64,000 bases of DNA from Shimia sp. Alg240-R146 (GTDB taxonomy: Bacteria > Pseudomonadota > Alphaproteobacteria > Rhodobacterales > Rhodobacteraceae). The notes beneath the pieces are model-generated. The model did not search any database. It saw only the letters and a program-made list of their open reading frames with translations, and was not told where the DNA came from. The translations under genes and the position numbers were made by a program. Location of the stretch: assembly GCF_947331465.1 (NCBI RefSeq), contig NZ_CAMZOK010000001.1:1612001-1676000 (forward strand). Direction: 5' to 3'. This document shows positions 44,727 to 54,009 of the stretch, piece after piece (the stretch's first letter is position 1; each line of letters opens with the position of its first letter).

Positions 44727-45925
44727 CAGGCGTCCTTTAGGCGGATATGGGCCATGATCTGTCCGTGATCAGAGGCAAGTTTGTTATAGGGCGCTTCGGC
44801 GTGGCTTCCGTCGGTGAGGTGGTCGTTGAGGACCGAGAAATATTCCATCTCACCAATGGCTTGCAGGCTGTCGGGCTGGAAGTGGCGTGACAGATAGATC
44901 TGGTCGATGCTTTCGTAGACGCCGCCGAAGGCCGTTGTGTAGACCATGTCACGCATGGATTTGCGCACAAACAGCGATTCCGCCGAGGTCAGACGGACCT
45001 TGTTGACCGCGTCCTGAATGATGTCGTTTTCTTCGCGGCTATACCTGTCGGCGCCGTGTTTGGCATCATGGCGCAGCATCCACGAATAGTTGCGGAACGG
45101 CACCTCGCCGGAAATGATTTCGGAGCTGACCGCGTGTTCGCCGTCGTTGAAGTCGCCCATGACCATGACGGGGTGGCCTGCCTCCAACTCTTCTACGATG
45201 GCGCGGCGCAGCACCCATGCCTCGGCCATGCGGCGCAAAGCGGCGCGCATTGCGCCCATTGCGCGACCAACAGGGTCGTAGTTGGTGAGGTCTGCCTCGG
45301 GTGCGTGGTCTGCACCATCGGGGCGCGGGAATTCACCAAGTTTGGATTTCAGATGGCAGTTGAAAACGGTGATCGTGGTCGTGTCGCTGACTGGAATGCG
45401 CGCCTTGAGGATCGGGCGAGAGAGGCGGGACACGCGATAATGGCCGCCGTCTTCGCCAGTGAGTTCGCGGAACGGGATGTCCAGAGGCTCTGGCAGGTTC
45501 TGGATGATCTCGGGTGTGCCGGCAAACCCAAAGCGCGAAAGGATCGCGACGCCGGGGCGGCGGTTGCCGGGGGTGCCGGTGTCATTGGTGTTGGGAGCCA
45601 CAAAAAGGCCGCCGGTGCCATATGGCGTGTAGCCGAGTTTGCGAAAGATCGCTTTGCGATGGTAACGCTTTGATGTGTCAGGGATCACGGCGTCGTTTGA
45701 CGCCTCGCCAATGCGGTCAGCTTCGGCAATCACATCGCGCAGGGCGCCTTCTTCGAAGATTTCCTGAAAGCCAACGATGTCGGCGTCCATCGAGAACAGT
45801 TGGCTTGCGGTCCAGTCTTCCTTCCAAGCGTATTCCTCGGGCGTGTAGGATTGGAAGGTGTAGTATTCCTGATCTGGCCCGATGAGGTTTTTGACGTTGA
45901 AAGAGGCGATTGTGAAACGGGTCAT
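44726..45925 (-). CDS. Endonuclease/exonuclease/phosphatase family protein
   Basis: EEP-superfamily hydrolase of 399 residues. All metal and catalytic motifs are present: Asn in SFNVKNLIG, Glu in GFQEIFEEG, Asn/His in VFNCHLKSK, Asp/Asn in VMGDFNDGEH and Asp/His in ASDHGQIM. No signal peptide; cytoplasmic. Could be a nuclease, phosphodiesterase or phosphatase; the family does not allow a substrate call. Its stop is coupled to the pcaD-like start. Gap of 29 nt to the dehydratase gene. Confidence 0.9.
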   Translation of the reverse strand: MTRFTIASFNVKNLIGPDQEYYTFQSYTPEEYAWKEDWTASQLFSMDADIVGFQEIFEEGALRDVIAEADRIGEASNDAVIPDTSKRYHRKAIFRKLGYTPYGTGGLFVAPNTNDTGTPGNRRPGVAILSRFGFAGTPEIIQNLPEPLDIPFRELTGEDGGHYRVSRLSRPILKARIPVSDTTTITVFNCHLKSKLGEFPRPDGADHAPEADLTNYDPVGRAMGAMRAALRRMAEAWVLRRAIVEELEAGHPVMVMGDFNDGEHAVSSEIISGEVPFRNYSWMLRHDAKHGADRYSREENDIIQDAVNKVRLTSAESLFVRKSMRDMVYTTAFGGVYESIDQIYLSRHFQPDSLQAIGEMEYFSVLNDHLTDGSHAEAPYNKLASDHGQIMAHIRLKDA

Positions 45926-45954
45926 GTCACTGTCCTATTGGAGCTGTCGTGAAG

Positions 45955-46929
45955 TCAGTCAAAGCGGGTGATGGCATTGGCAAAAACGTCGGCATCGACG
46001 TTGCCGCCAGTACAGACAGCGACAACTGCGTCGCCTTCGATCTGATCGCCGTGAAAGAGCGCGGCGGCGAGGGCCACGGCACCACCCGGTTCGATCACGA
46101 TTTTGAGGCGCTTGAAGGCAAGGGCCATCGCCCGCAATGCATCGTCTTCGCTGACCACCATGCCGGGGCCGCAGAGGCGCGACAGGATCGGGAAGGTTAT
46201 GTCGCCCGGTTTCGGCGTGATGATGGCATCGCAGAGAGATCCGGATTGCGTCAAGTTGGACTGGATTGTGCCAGACGCGAGTGAGCGGGCGACGTCGTCA
46301 AAGCCTTCAGGCTCAACCGGACGGGCCCGCATGGCGGGGGCTTCGGCCTCTAGCGCCAGCGCGATGCCGGATGTCAGTCCGCCACCGCCGCAACAGGCCA
46401 GAACGTCGCCGGATGTCACGCCCAACTCGGCGGTTTGTTCCGCGATCTCAAGACCGGTGGTGCCTTGACCGGCGATCACCTGCGGCTCGTCATAGGGACG
46501 GATCAATGTCAGGTTGCGGTCTTCTGCGATTTTGCCACCGACCGCTTCGCGGTTTTCGCCGCCCGCGCGATCATATAGCAGCACCTCGGCGCCCAAAGCG
46601 CGGGTGTTGTCGATTTTCAATTTGGGTGCGTCCTGCGGCATCACGATCACCGCCGGAGCGCCGTGCTGTGCTGCTGCCAAGGCCACGCCTTGGGCATGGT
46701 TGCCCGATGAATAGGCGATGACGCCGCGTTTGCGGGTTGCTTCGTCAAGAGCGGACACTGCCGACCAGCCTCCGCGGAATTTAAAGGATCCGGTGTGCTG
46801 CAAGCATTCAGGTTTGATCAACACACGGCGGCCAGCAATGTCGTCCAGAAACGGAGAAGTTAGCATTGGCGTGCGGCGGGCGTGGCCCATGAGGCGGTCA
46901 GCGGCGGCGCGGATCATGTCGATATTCAT
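45955..46929 (-). CDS. Threonine/serine dehydratase-like PLP enzyme
   Basis: Fold-type II PLP enzyme of about 324 residues. The PLP lysine is in QHTGSFKFRGG, the Asn loop in SSGNHAQGVALAA, and the phosphate-binding glycine loop in CCGGGGLTSGIAL. Members include L-threonine dehydratase, serine racemase and hydroxyaspartate dehydratase. The single-domain form lacks the C-terminal regulatory ACT region of biosynthetic IlvA, so a catabolic or racemase-type role is likely. ATG 46929 is chosen; TTG 46941 starts next to the preceding stop. Confidence 0.85.
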   Translation of the reverse strand: MNIDMIRAAADRLMGHARRTPMLTSPFLDDIAGRRVLIKPECLQHTGSFKFRGGWSAVSALDEATRKRGVIAYSSGNHAQGVALAAAQHGAPAVIVMPQDAPKLKIDNTRALGAEVLLYDRAGGENREAVGGKIAEDRNLTLIRPYDEPQVIAGQGTTGLEIAEQTAELGVTSGDVLACCGGGGLTSGIALALEAEAPAMRARPVEPEGFDDVARSLASGTIQSNLTQSGSLCDAIITPKPGDITFPILSRLCGPGMVVSEDDALRAMALAFKRLKIVIEPGGAVALAAALFHGDQIEGDAVVAVCTGGNVDADVFANAITRFD

Positions 46930-46941
46930 GAGCGTTTCCAA

Positions 46942-47772
46942 TCAAGTGAGCTGTTGGGTCCAATCGTTTAGAACTTTGACGGCCTCTGGTTCATCCAGAA
47001 AAGGGACATGGCCGCGATTGGCGATTTCGACGGCCAGCATAGGTTGACGCTTTTGCATTTCTGCAAAGGTTTCTTGAGAAAGGATATCGGAGTTGGCCCC
47101 ACGGATCACCGCGAGCGGCAGGCCCTTGAGGGCATCCAGCAGCGGCCAAAGATCCGGCTGGGGACCACGGGGATCGAATTGGGACAGCACTGCGTTGCGC
47201 AATTTGGGGTCGTAATTGATCGTCAGCCCGTCAGGCGTTTGGATGAAGTGTTTCTCAACCTCTTCGCGCCAGCGGCTGGCAGGCACACCATCAAATCCGG
47301 GCACCCGCTCTGCAAAGGCGGCGGCGGCCGCGTCATGGGTTTTCCAGATCGGATTTCGGCCGATAAACACCAGAATGATTTCCAGCCCGCTGGTTTCGAT
47401 TTTTGGCCCCACGTCGTTAAAACAAACTCCGGTAAGTCGGTCGCGCGCGGTGTCGGCCAAGTGAAGGGCAAGCAGTCCGCCGCGTGAGGTGCCAAGGATG
47501 GCGGCCTTTTCAAGTTCGAGATGGTCGAGAAGTTCGAGCGCGTCTTGTGCTTCGCGGTCGATGGAGTAGGTCGTGAAATCCTCCGCCCATTCCGATTTGC
47601 CGCGCCCACGATAGTCCATCCGGATCACGCGCGCATCGCGAAGGGCGGGCAGGGCGTAGTCGAAATCCGTGCTGTTGCGGGTCAGGCCGGCAAGGCAGAG
47701 CACCGCAGGACCATTGCCACCGGTGTCGTCATAGTAAATCGAAAGGCCGTCGGAAGTTGTGAATGTGGGCAT
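46942..47772 (-). CDS. Alpha/beta hydrolase
   Basis: 276-residue alpha/beta hydrolase. The oxyanion region LCLAGLTRNSTDFDYALPAL, nucleophile in ILGTSRGGLLALHLA, and C-terminal histidine in IANRGHVPFLDEPEAV are visible. Its GTSRGG elbow and GLTRNS start are typical of a group of alpha/beta hydrolases common in Roseobacter. It is 4 nt from the HAD gene and 12 nt from the dehydratase, so probably in one transcript. Substrate unknown. Confidence 0.86.
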   Translation of the reverse strand: MPTFTTSDGLSIYYDDTGGNGPAVLCLAGLTRNSTDFDYALPALRDARVIRMDYRGRGKSEWAEDFTTYSIDREAQDALELLDHLELEKAAILGTSRGGLLALHLADTARDRLTGVCFNDVGPKIETSGLEIILVFIGRNPIWKTHDAAAAAFAERVPGFDGVPASRWREEVEKHFIQTPDGLTINYDPKLRNAVLSQFDPRGPQPDLWPLLDALKGLPLAVIRGANSDILSQETFAEMQKRQPMLAVEIANRGHVPFLDEPEAVKVLNDWTQQLT

Positions 47773-47776
47773 GGGT

Positions 47777-48460
47777 TCACTTTGCGTGGTCGGGAATAGA
47801 CGTCAGGTCGGACAGCACAACTGCGGGTGTCCAAGGCATGCGGTCCACCGGTTCGTTGGCGCGGTTGACCCAAGCGGTTTTAAAGCCATAGCCGGTCGCA
47901 CAGGCGGCGTCCCATCCGTTTGACGACACAAAAAGCACTTCGTCGCGGGCACAGCCAAAGCGTTTGGTGACAAGTTCGTAAACCACATCGGCAGGTTTGA
48001 AGATGCCAACGCTTTCGACGCTTAGCACATCATCCAGAAATTCCTGCACGCCCGCGCTTTGAACGGCGCCATTGAGCATGTCGGGCGAGCCATTGGACAG
48101 AATCGCGGTGTTCATGCCGCGGGCTTTGAGATCGGCCAGCATTTGCGGCACCTCAGGATAGGCTGTCAGTTCCCAGTAAAGCGCGAGAAGGCGTTCGCGC
48201 AGCTCGACGTCCCCATCCAGGCCCGAGGCCTCGAGGGCCCAGTCCAGACCGTTTTGCGTGACCTCCCAAAAATCGGTGTGCGCATTGGCGACCGCGCGGA
48301 GCCACGTGTATTGCAGCTGTTTCAGACGCCAGTCATTGGCAACTTTGGTCCAGTGTTTGGCAAAGGCGTCGCGCCCCGGCTCTGACGCGGCTTCGCGTGC
48401 GGCGGCGGCGACGTCAAAGAGTGTGCCGTAGGCATCGAAAATGCAGGTGGTGATGGCCAT
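47777..48460 (-). CDS. Haloacid dehalogenase type II (HAD superfamily)
   Basis: Cytoplasmic HAD hydrolase of 227 residues, resembling L-2-haloacid dehalogenases. Motif I CIFDAYGTLFDVAAA with the nucleophilic Asp, the Trp/Tyr-containing cap (WRLKQLQYTWLRAV), motif II AILSNGSPDML, Lys in GIFKPADVVYEL and motif III VSSNGWDAACATGYG. These are the canonical type II dehalogenase motifs. ATG 48460 follows a GGGAGGA ribosome site. It leads the minus-strand run of hydrolase genes. Confidence 0.9.
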   Translation of the reverse strand: MAITTCIFDAYGTLFDVAAAAREAASEPGRDAFAKHWTKVANDWRLKQLQYTWLRAVANAHTDFWEVTQNGLDWALEASGLDGDVELRERLLALYWELTAYPEVPQMLADLKARGMNTAILSNGSPDMLNGAVQSAGVQEFLDDVLSVESVGIFKPADVVYELVTKRFGCARDEVLFVSSNGWDAACATGYGFKTAWVNRANEPVDRMPWTPAVVLSDLTSIPDHAK

Positions 48461-48599
48461 GTGATCCTCCCAGTTGGGTGCAGAGTGGCAGGTTTCAGGT
48501 GGGTCGAAAAGGGTCGTTTGCCATTTGGCAGCTACGACTTTAGGGTGCGGCCTTTATGAGCCCCGGATGGGGTGGGTATATTCAGAGATGGGACAGGCC

Positions 48600-49028
48600 A
48601 TGACAGCCGCAAAATCGGGCGACACGGTTCGCATTCACTACACAGGCACCCTGAGCGACGGGTCGGTTTTTGACAGCTCCGAAGGGCGCGATCCGCTTGA
48701 GTTTACACTGGGCTCGGGTCAGGTGATCCCCGGGTTTGACAATGCTGTGGACGGCATGAGCGTCGGCGACAAAAAGGTTGCTGAGATTCCGGCGGATCAA
48801 GCATACGGTCCACGTCAGGACGACGCCATGCAGGACGTGCCGCGCGAACAGATCCCAGCCGAAATTCCGCTTGAAGTTGGTTTGCAGCTGCAGATGCAGG
48901 CGCCCACGGGTCAGGTTGTGCCGGTCACTGTGGTTGAGATCACGGACGAGACTGTCAAGCTGGATGCAAACCACATGCTGGCTGGCAAGGATCTGACGTT
49001 TGCGATTGAGCTGGTGTCGATCAACTGA
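48600..49028 (+). CDS. FKBP-type peptidyl-prolyl isomerase (SlyD-like)
   Basis: 142-residue FKBP-domain isomerase of the SlyD branch. FKBP core: DTVRIHYTGTLSDGSVFDSS, EFTLGSGQVIPGFDNAVDGM; the insert-in-flap domain follows (IPADQAYGPRQDDAMQDVPREQ), then LDANHMLAGKDLTFAIELVSI. It lacks the His-rich nickel tail of E. coli SlyD. ATG 48600 gives the family N-terminus (MTAAKSGDTV); ATG 48588 and longer frames to 48474 are less likely. Strong terminator downstream. Confidence 0.93.
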   Translation: MTAAKSGDTVRIHYTGTLSDGSVFDSSEGRDPLEFTLGSGQVIPGFDNAVDGMSVGDKKVAEIPADQAYGPRQDDAMQDVPREQIPAEIPLEVGLQLQMQAPTGQVVPVTVVEITDETVKLDANHMLAGKDLTFAIELVSIN

Positions 49029-49050
49029 TCTGAGTGCACAGCCGAGTTTG

Positions 49051-49080
49051 AAAGCCCGCCCGTAGTTTGGCGGGCTTTTT
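49051..49080 (+). terminator. Rho-independent terminator after FKBP gene
   Basis: AAAGCCCGCC (49051-49060) / GGCGGGCTTT (49069-49078), perfect 10-bp stem, 8-nt loop, T run to 49080 and continuing CTTT. Confidence 0.93.
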
Positions 49081-49125
49081 CTTTGCGCGCGCGGCCGTTA
49101 GCCTTACTGCAAAGGGAGGCGTACG

Positions 49126-50196
49126 ATGGACATTGTGACACGGCTCGGCCTGAAGTGGCCAATTTTTCAAGCACCTATGGCGGGGGTATCAACGCCCGAG
49201 ATGGCAGCGGCGGTAAGCAACGCCGGTGGATTGGGCGCGCTGGGCCTTGGCGCTGCGGGCGTCGCCGGTGCGCGCGACATGCTACGGGCAACCCGTGCGC
49301 TGACAGACAAGCCTGTGAATGCCAATGTGTTTTGTCATGCGCCCGCGACGCGGGATGCCGCCAAAGAAGCCGCGTGGATCGACGCGCTGCGCCCTACATT
49401 TGCGCAATTTGGTGCAGAGCCGCCTGATGAATTGGACGAAATCTATCGCTCTTTTGTGCAGGATCGCGCGATGATGGATATGCTTGTCCAAGAGCGTCCG
49501 GGAGTGGTGAGTTTGCATTTTGGATTGCCGGATGCGGGTTGGATCACGGAGCTGCAATCCGCAGGCAACTTGGTATTTGCCAGCGCCACATCTGTGGCGG
49601 AGGGCAGGGCCTGCGTTGCGGCGGGTGTTGACGCGGTTGTGGCGCAGGGGATCGAAGCGGGCGGGCATCGCGGAATGTTTGACCCGGCTGCCGCGGATGC
49701 GCAGTTGTCGACGCTGGCCTTGGTGGCAGACTTGCAAGCCGCGCTGGACGTGCCGGTGGTCGCAACCGGCGGGCTGATGGACGGCAAGGATGTGGAACGG
49801 GCTTTGGCATCAGGGGCGGTGGCGGCTCAGCTGGGAACAGCGTTCATTGATGCGGATGAGACAGCGGCGGATGAGGCATACAGAGACGCTTTGCGTGCAC
49901 CTGCCGACCAGCCAACCGTCATGACCCGCGCGATTTCTGGTCGCGCCGCTCGGTGTTTGAGCAATCGTTTTGTTGCTCTGGGCGCGGCGTTGGGCCCGGA
50001 AAATGCGCCGGAATATCCGGTGGCGTATGACGTGGGCAAAGCCCTAAATGCGGCGGCCAAGGCCGTGGGTGAAACCGGGTATGGTGCGCAATGGGCTGGC
50101 ATCGGTGCGACACGGGCTCGTACGGGGTCGGCCGGCCAAATTCTGAAAAAGATCGGAGCGGAGTTCGACGCGGCACAATCTGGTGGAGCGCCCTGA
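49126..50196 (+). CDS. Nitronate monooxygenase
   Basis: FMN-dependent TIM-barrel enzyme of the NMO/2-nitropropane dioxygenase family, 356 residues. Seen: WPIFQAPMAGVSTPEMAAAV at the start, the FMN-related VVAQGIEAGGHRGMF with catalytic His, and GGLMDGKDVERALASGAVAAQLGTAFI near the phosphate site. It oxidises alkyl nitronates. The gene has a GGGAGG ribosome site at 49114-49119. Single-gene unit. Confidence 0.93.
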   Translation: MDIVTRLGLKWPIFQAPMAGVSTPEMAAAVSNAGGLGALGLGAAGVAGARDMLRATRALTDKPVNANVFCHAPATRDAAKEAAWIDALRPTFAQFGAEPPDELDEIYRSFVQDRAMMDMLVQERPGVVSLHFGLPDAGWITELQSAGNLVFASATSVAEGRACVAAGVDAVVAQGIEAGGHRGMFDPAAADAQLSTLALVADLQAALDVPVVATGGLMDGKDVERALASGAVAAQLGTAFIDADETAADEAYRDALRAPADQPTVMTRAISGRAARCLSNRFVALGAALGPENAPEYPVAYDVGKALNAAAKAVGETGYGAQWAGIGATRARTGSAGQILKKIGAEFDAAQSGGAP

Positions 50197-50212
50197 CGGG
50201 CGCCCATGTTTT
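50188..50212 (+). terminator. Possible terminator overlapping the nitronate monooxygenase stop
   Basis: GCGCCC (50188-50193) pairs with GGGCGC (50198-50203); the loop contains the TGA stop codon (50194-50196) and TTTT follows at 50209-50212. A stop codon in the loop is unusual but compatible with termination. Confidence 0.5.
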
Positions 50213-50297
50213 GCACTGCGTGCGGGTATGGGTATTTCGGCCAGAAAGAAGACGGGGCCGTCTGAATCTTAATGGCCGAAAATATCCCGGGGTAGGA

Positions 50298-50370
50298 CCA
50301 GCTTTGCTGGGCCAGGGGCAGCGCCCCCTTTGCCGCGCAAAGCGCGGCTTGGCCCAACCGGCGTGGCCGG
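50298..50370. repeat. Cluster of four short perfect hairpins in a gene-free gap
   Basis: Between nitronate monooxygenase and fabI four small palindromes follow each other: CCAGC-TTT-GCTGG (50298-50310), GGGGC-AGC-GCCCC (50315-50327), CCGCGC-AAA-GCGCGG (50333-50347) and CCGG-N5-CCGG (50358-50370). Immediately upstream is AAATATCCCGGGG (50280-50292). Comparable AAATA-CCC tracts with hairpins occur at 12319-12349. This looks like a dispersed REP-like intergenic element seen in Roseobacter genomes, rather than a gene. Confidence 0.5.
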
Positions 50371-50406
50371 GCAGCGGCGCACCGAAACTGGGCGCGCCTC
50401 TTAGCG

Positions 50407-51198
50407 TCAGAGGTTTTCCGGCTGTGGCATGCCCAGCACGTGATATCCGCCGTCAACCCGCAGGATTTCTCCTGTGGTGCAGGCACCCGCATCGGATGCC
50501 AGATAAACCGCTGTACCGCCAACGGCTTCCAGTGTGGCATTGACGCGCAGTGGCGCGTTTTGCTCGGTTTGGCGGAAGGTCTTACGCGCACCACCAATCA
50601 CGGCTCCGGCCAATGTTTTCATCGGGCCGGGAGAGATTGCGTTCACGCGGATGCCGTCCGGGCCAAGGTCGTTGGCCAGATAGCGCGTGGCGCTTTCCAA
50701 GGCAGCTTTGGCGACGCCCATGACATTGTAAAACGGCGTCACGCGGTTTGCGCCTTGGTAGGTCAGCGTCAGGATCGTTCCGCCATTTTCCGCCATCATC
50801 GGGTGCGCGCGCCGCGCCACTTCGATCAGTGAATAGCAAGAGATATCCAGCGAATTTTTGAAGTTGGCGCGCGTCGTGTCGACAAAGCGGCCGGAAAGCT
50901 CGTTCTTGTCGGAATAGGCAATCGCGTGCACGAGGAAGTCGATGGTGGGCCACTTGCCGGACAACTCGTCAAATGCGCGGTCCAATGAGGCGTCATCGCT
51001 GACGTCGGCGTCAACGAGAAACTCGCTGCCGAGACTGGCAGCCAGTGGCGCCACGCGTTTGCCAAAAGCTTCGCCCTGATAGGTGAAGGCCAGTTCGGCG
51101 CCAGCTTCGTGCATCGCCTTGGCGATGCCCCATGCAATCGAGCGCTCGTTGGCGACGCCCATAATCAGGCCGCGTTTGCCTTGCAGTGTTTTTGACAT
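50407..51198 (-). CDS. fabI: Enoyl-[acyl-carrier-protein] reductase FabI
   Basis: NADH-dependent enoyl-ACP reductase of type II fatty acid synthesis, 263 residues. FabI features: GLIMGVANERSIAWGIAKA, the catalytic Tyr-x6-Lys in FYNVMGVAKAALES, and SPGPMKTLAGAVIGGA in the substrate loop. It performs the final reduction of each elongation cycle. The start ATG 51198 lies 7 nt from fabB's stop on the minus strand; an upstream extension to 51258 would overlap fabB and is rejected. Confidence 0.95.
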   Translation of the reverse strand: MSKTLQGKRGLIMGVANERSIAWGIAKAMHEAGAELAFTYQGEAFGKRVAPLAASLGSEFLVDADVSDDASLDRAFDELSGKWPTIDFLVHAIAYSDKNELSGRFVDTTRANFKNSLDISCYSLIEVARRAHPMMAENGGTILTLTYQGANRVTPFYNVMGVAKAALESATRYLANDLGPDGIRVNAISPGPMKTLAGAVIGGARKTFRQTEQNAPLRVNATLEAVGGTAVYLASDAGACTTGEILRVDGGYHVLGMPQPENL

Positions 51199-51205
51199 GT
51201 CTTCG

Positions 51206-52435
51206 TTATCCCTTGAACTTCGACAGCAGCATCGAGCCATTGGTGCCACCAAAGCCAAAGCTGTTTGTCATCACCGTATCAAGACCGGCGTTTTCAATTG
51301 TTTTTGTTGCAATTTCGTCCGGTTTGATCGCCGGATCCAGCGTGTCGACGTTGATCGACGGCGTGATAAAATCACCGTCCAGCATCAACAAGCAGAAGAT
51401 GGCCTCAAGTGCGCCAGCGGCGCCTTGGGCGTGGCCGGTCATCGATTTGGTCGAGGAAATCGGCGGTGTCGTGCCTGTGCCAAATACGCGGCGGACGGCT
51501 TCGACTTCGCCAACATCACCCACAGGCGTCGAGGTGCCGTGCGCGTTGATGTAGCTGACCTTGCGGCCCTCAGGCAGGGAGGCAGTCGCCAAACGCATGG
51601 CGCGTTCGCCGCCTTCACCGCTGGGTGCGACCATGTCGTGGCCGTCTGAAGTGGCGGCAAAGCCGGTGACTTCGGCGTAGATTTTTGCGCCGCGAGCCTG
51701 TGCGTGTTCGAGATCTTCCAGCACGACAATACCGCCACCACCAGAAATCACAAAGCCGTCGCGGTTTTCGTCAAATGCGCGGGAGGCTTTGTCGGGTGTG
51801 TCGTTATACTTGCTGCTCATGGCGCCCATGGCGTCAAACAGGCAGCTAAGCGTCCAGTCGAGTTCTTCGCCACCGCCAGCAAACATCACGTCTTGTTTGC
51901 CCATCATGATTTGCTCAGCCGCGTTGCCGATGCAGTGCAGTGAGGTCGAGCAAGCGGATGTGATGGAGTAGTTGATGCCCTTGATCTTGAACGCCGTTGC
52001 GAGGTTGGCGGAAATTGTCGAGCTCATGCATTTTGGCACTGCAAACGGGCCGATGCGCTTGGTAGCGCCGGTTTTAAGCACGGTTTGATGCGCGGTCAGC
52101 ATGGCGGATGTGGACGGACCACCGGAACCAGCCACAAGCCCGGTGCGCTCGTTGATCACCTGATCGTCGGAAAGGCCCGCGTCTGCGATGGCCTGTTGCA
52201 TGGCGATATGCGCGTAAGCTGCGCCCGCGCCCATGAAACGCAGGGCGCGCTTGTCGACATGTTCTTTCACGTCAATGTCGATATGGCCCGCGATCTGGCT
52301 GCGAAACCCGTGCTCCGCCATTTCCGCGCTGGCGGAAATGCCGGACTTGCCCGCTTTGAGCGAGGCGGTGACTTCTTCGGCATTGGTGCCGATTGAGGAA
52401 ACGATACCCAGTCCGGTAACGACGACGCGACGCAT
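51206..52435 (-). CDS. fabB: Beta-ketoacyl-ACP synthase I
   Basis: Condensing enzyme of 409 residues needed for unsaturated fatty acid elongation. Catalytic triad: Cys162 in [12 protein letters not shown], His in [12 protein letters not shown] and His in [12 protein letters not shown]. The N-terminus ([16 protein letters not shown]) and FGFGGTN near the C-terminus are family-typical. It forms an operon with fabI. In many relatives fabA is immediately upstream; here two other genes and a terminator intervene. Confidence 0.96.
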   Translation of the reverse strand: MRRVVVTGLGIVSSIGTNAEEVTASLKAGKSGISASAEMAEHGFRSQIAGHIDIDVKEHVDKRALRFMGAGAAYAHIAMQQAIADAGLSDDQVINERTGLVAGSGGPSTSAMLTAHQTVLKTGATKRIGPFAVPKCMSSTISANLATAFKIKGINYSITSACSTSLHCIGNAAEQIMMGKQDVMFAGGGEELDWTLSCLFDAMGAMSSKYNDTPDKASRAFDENRDGFVISGGGGIVVLEDLEHAQARGAKIYAEVTGFAATSDGHDMVAPSGEGGERAMRLATASLPEGRKVSYINAHGTSTPVGDVGEVEAVRRVFGTGTTPPISSTKSMTGHAQGAAGALEAIFCLLMLDGDFITPSINVDTLDPAIKPDEIATKTIENAGLDTVMTNSFGFGGTNGSMLLSKFKG

Positions 52436-52559
52436 GTGCGCTCTCCCTTAGATGTGTTGGGGACTATGTAGGGGATTTAGGCGTGGAGACGCAAGCTATG
52501 GTGTTGCCAGGCGGAGGGAATGAGCAGGGATCTTGCGGGGAACCCTGCTTGGAAGCTGT

Positions 52560-53366
52560 TTAATCGGTTGGGCGGACGCGGGCCGCGCTTTTGTCGGCAA
52601 AGGCTGCCAAACGGGCGCGGGCATCGGGTTGGGTGTTGACCACACCGGCCACAACAGCCTCGGCATAGGCGCCGTCCATGGCCGACATATTCTGGATATG
52701 GCTCACAGCAGAGCAGATGGCGAAGTTGGACAGTGGTAAGTTTTCTGCGACACGGTTGGCAAGTTCCATCGCGCGATCAAGGCTGGATCCATCCACGATG
52801 TATTGTGCCAAGCCAAGGTCGACGGCTTCTTGACCTTGATAGACGCGCCCTGTCAGCATCATGTCGATCATGCGGGCTTTGCCCACCAGATCGGTGACGC
52901 GAATGGTAGCGCCGCCGCCTGTAAACAAGCCGCGCTGGCCTTCTGGTAGGCCAAAATACGCGGTTTGATCCATAACGCGAACATGCGCGGAACTGGCCAA
53001 TTCCAAGCCACCGCCAACCACGGCGCCTTGAAGCGCTGCGATGACCGGAACGCCGCCGTATTCCATTTTGTTGAAAGCTTCATGCCAACGCAGGCAGACG
53101 TGCATAAAGTCGGCCGGGCTGCGGTCTTCATCGTGGTGTTCAATGAGGTCGAGGCCGGCGCAGAAGTGATCACCGGAGCCAGCCAATACAACCACGCTGA
53201 CGCCCGCACGCGGCGCGACAGAGAAAAAGTCGACCAGTTCGTCAATCGTATTGATATCAAGCGCGTTGCGTTTGGTGGGACGATTAAGGGTCACCACCCA
53301 TACGCCGTTGTCGTGTTCTTCGATGGCAAGGTTGGTGAAGCGGGATTTGTCGATCTGGATTGCCAT
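52560..53366 (-). CDS. Crotonase/enoyl-CoA hydratase family protein
   Basis: 268-residue crotonase. First oxyanion segment [16 protein letters not shown]; second [18 protein letters not shown]; a glutamate is in [18 protein letters not shown], matching one hydratase Glu while the second position (GGG) differs. [22 protein letters not shown] follows. Probably a hydratase or isomerase of acyl-CoA degradation. It sits between the DUF3124 gene and fabB on the same strand, an unusual position within the fab locus; the gap to fabB is 124 nt. Confidence 0.88.
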   Translation of the reverse strand: MAIQIDKSRFTNLAIEEHDNGVWVVTLNRPTKRNALDINTIDELVDFFSVAPRAGVSVVVLAGSGDHFCAGLDLIEHHDEDRSPADFMHVCLRWHEAFNKMEYGGVPVIAALQGAVVGGGLELASSAHVRVMDQTAYFGLPEGQRGLFTGGGATIRVTDLVGKARMIDMMLTGRVYQGQEAVDLGLAQYIVDGSSLDRAMELANRVAENLPLSNFAICSAVSHIQNMSAMDGAYAEAVVAGVVNTQPDARARLAAFADKSAARVRPTD

Positions 53367-53517
53367 GCGCGGGCTCCGAAATTGGAAGGAAACTTCGGTA
53401 GACTGAACAGGTTATTGACCGAAGGGCAACGCGCAAATTTCGCGACGTCGCGGCGCAAACCCGGCGCGAGATATCTTGGCTTTGACAGGTGCCATGCCCG
53501 AAGCCGAGGTCCCGACT

Positions 53518-54009
53518 TTAGGGCGACTGCTCGATTACGCGACCACGGCTTGTTAACGAAATGCCTTGCACGCCACTGCCACCTGTCATCACCGTTTCCA
53601 CGATCGGGGGTATTGCAGGCTTGGACGACGTCCACGTGACGATAAAGTTCGCGCCGATTCCGTCTTCGGAACTTCCGATTGGAACCAAGGTACGTGTGGA
53701 TTCAAATCCCACCAGTTCCCGAGACGCGGTCGCAAAACTCTTTAGCAGCGCGCCGTTTTCAGCAAAGTAGTCGACCCCGGTGATCATTATCGGTTGATTT
53801 GGATCGACATTGTGAATGAAAAGCATTGCCGCCAAAGGTTCACTTCGCCCTTCTTTCGTCAAAACCTGTGTGTAAGCTGGCACGTAGACAGTCTGGCCGC
53901 TTGCTTTCTCAACCGTCTGCGCCAGTGCGCTGTTGGAGGCGCAGAAAGCGGCCACAAACAAAACCAGAGCGAACCCCAAACATTTAGGGTGTTCAAATTG
54001 GAGTCTCAT
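53518..54009 (-). CDS. DUF3124 domain-containing exported protein
   Basis: 163-residue secreted protein. A signal peptide (CLGFALVLFVAAFCASNSALAQ) precedes the DUF3124 domain: GQTVYVPAYTQVLTKEGRSE, LFIHNVDPNQPIMITGVDYF, GSSEDGIGANFIVTWTSSKP and GSGVQGISLTSRG. The function of this family is unknown; the fold is likely a periplasmic beta-sandwich. ATG 54009 has AGGA 9 nt upstream; the longer frame to 54102 would hide the signal peptide. Lies between fabA and a crotonase gene, at a visibly AT-richer stretch. Confidence 0.85.
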   Translation of the reverse strand: MRLQFEHPKCLGFALVLFVAAFCASNSALAQTVEKASGQTVYVPAYTQVLTKEGRSEPLAAMLFIHNVDPNQPIMITGVDYFAENGALLKSFATASRELVGFESTRTLVPIGSSEDGIGANFIVTWTSSKPAIPPIVETVMTGGSGVQGISLTSRGRVIEQSP

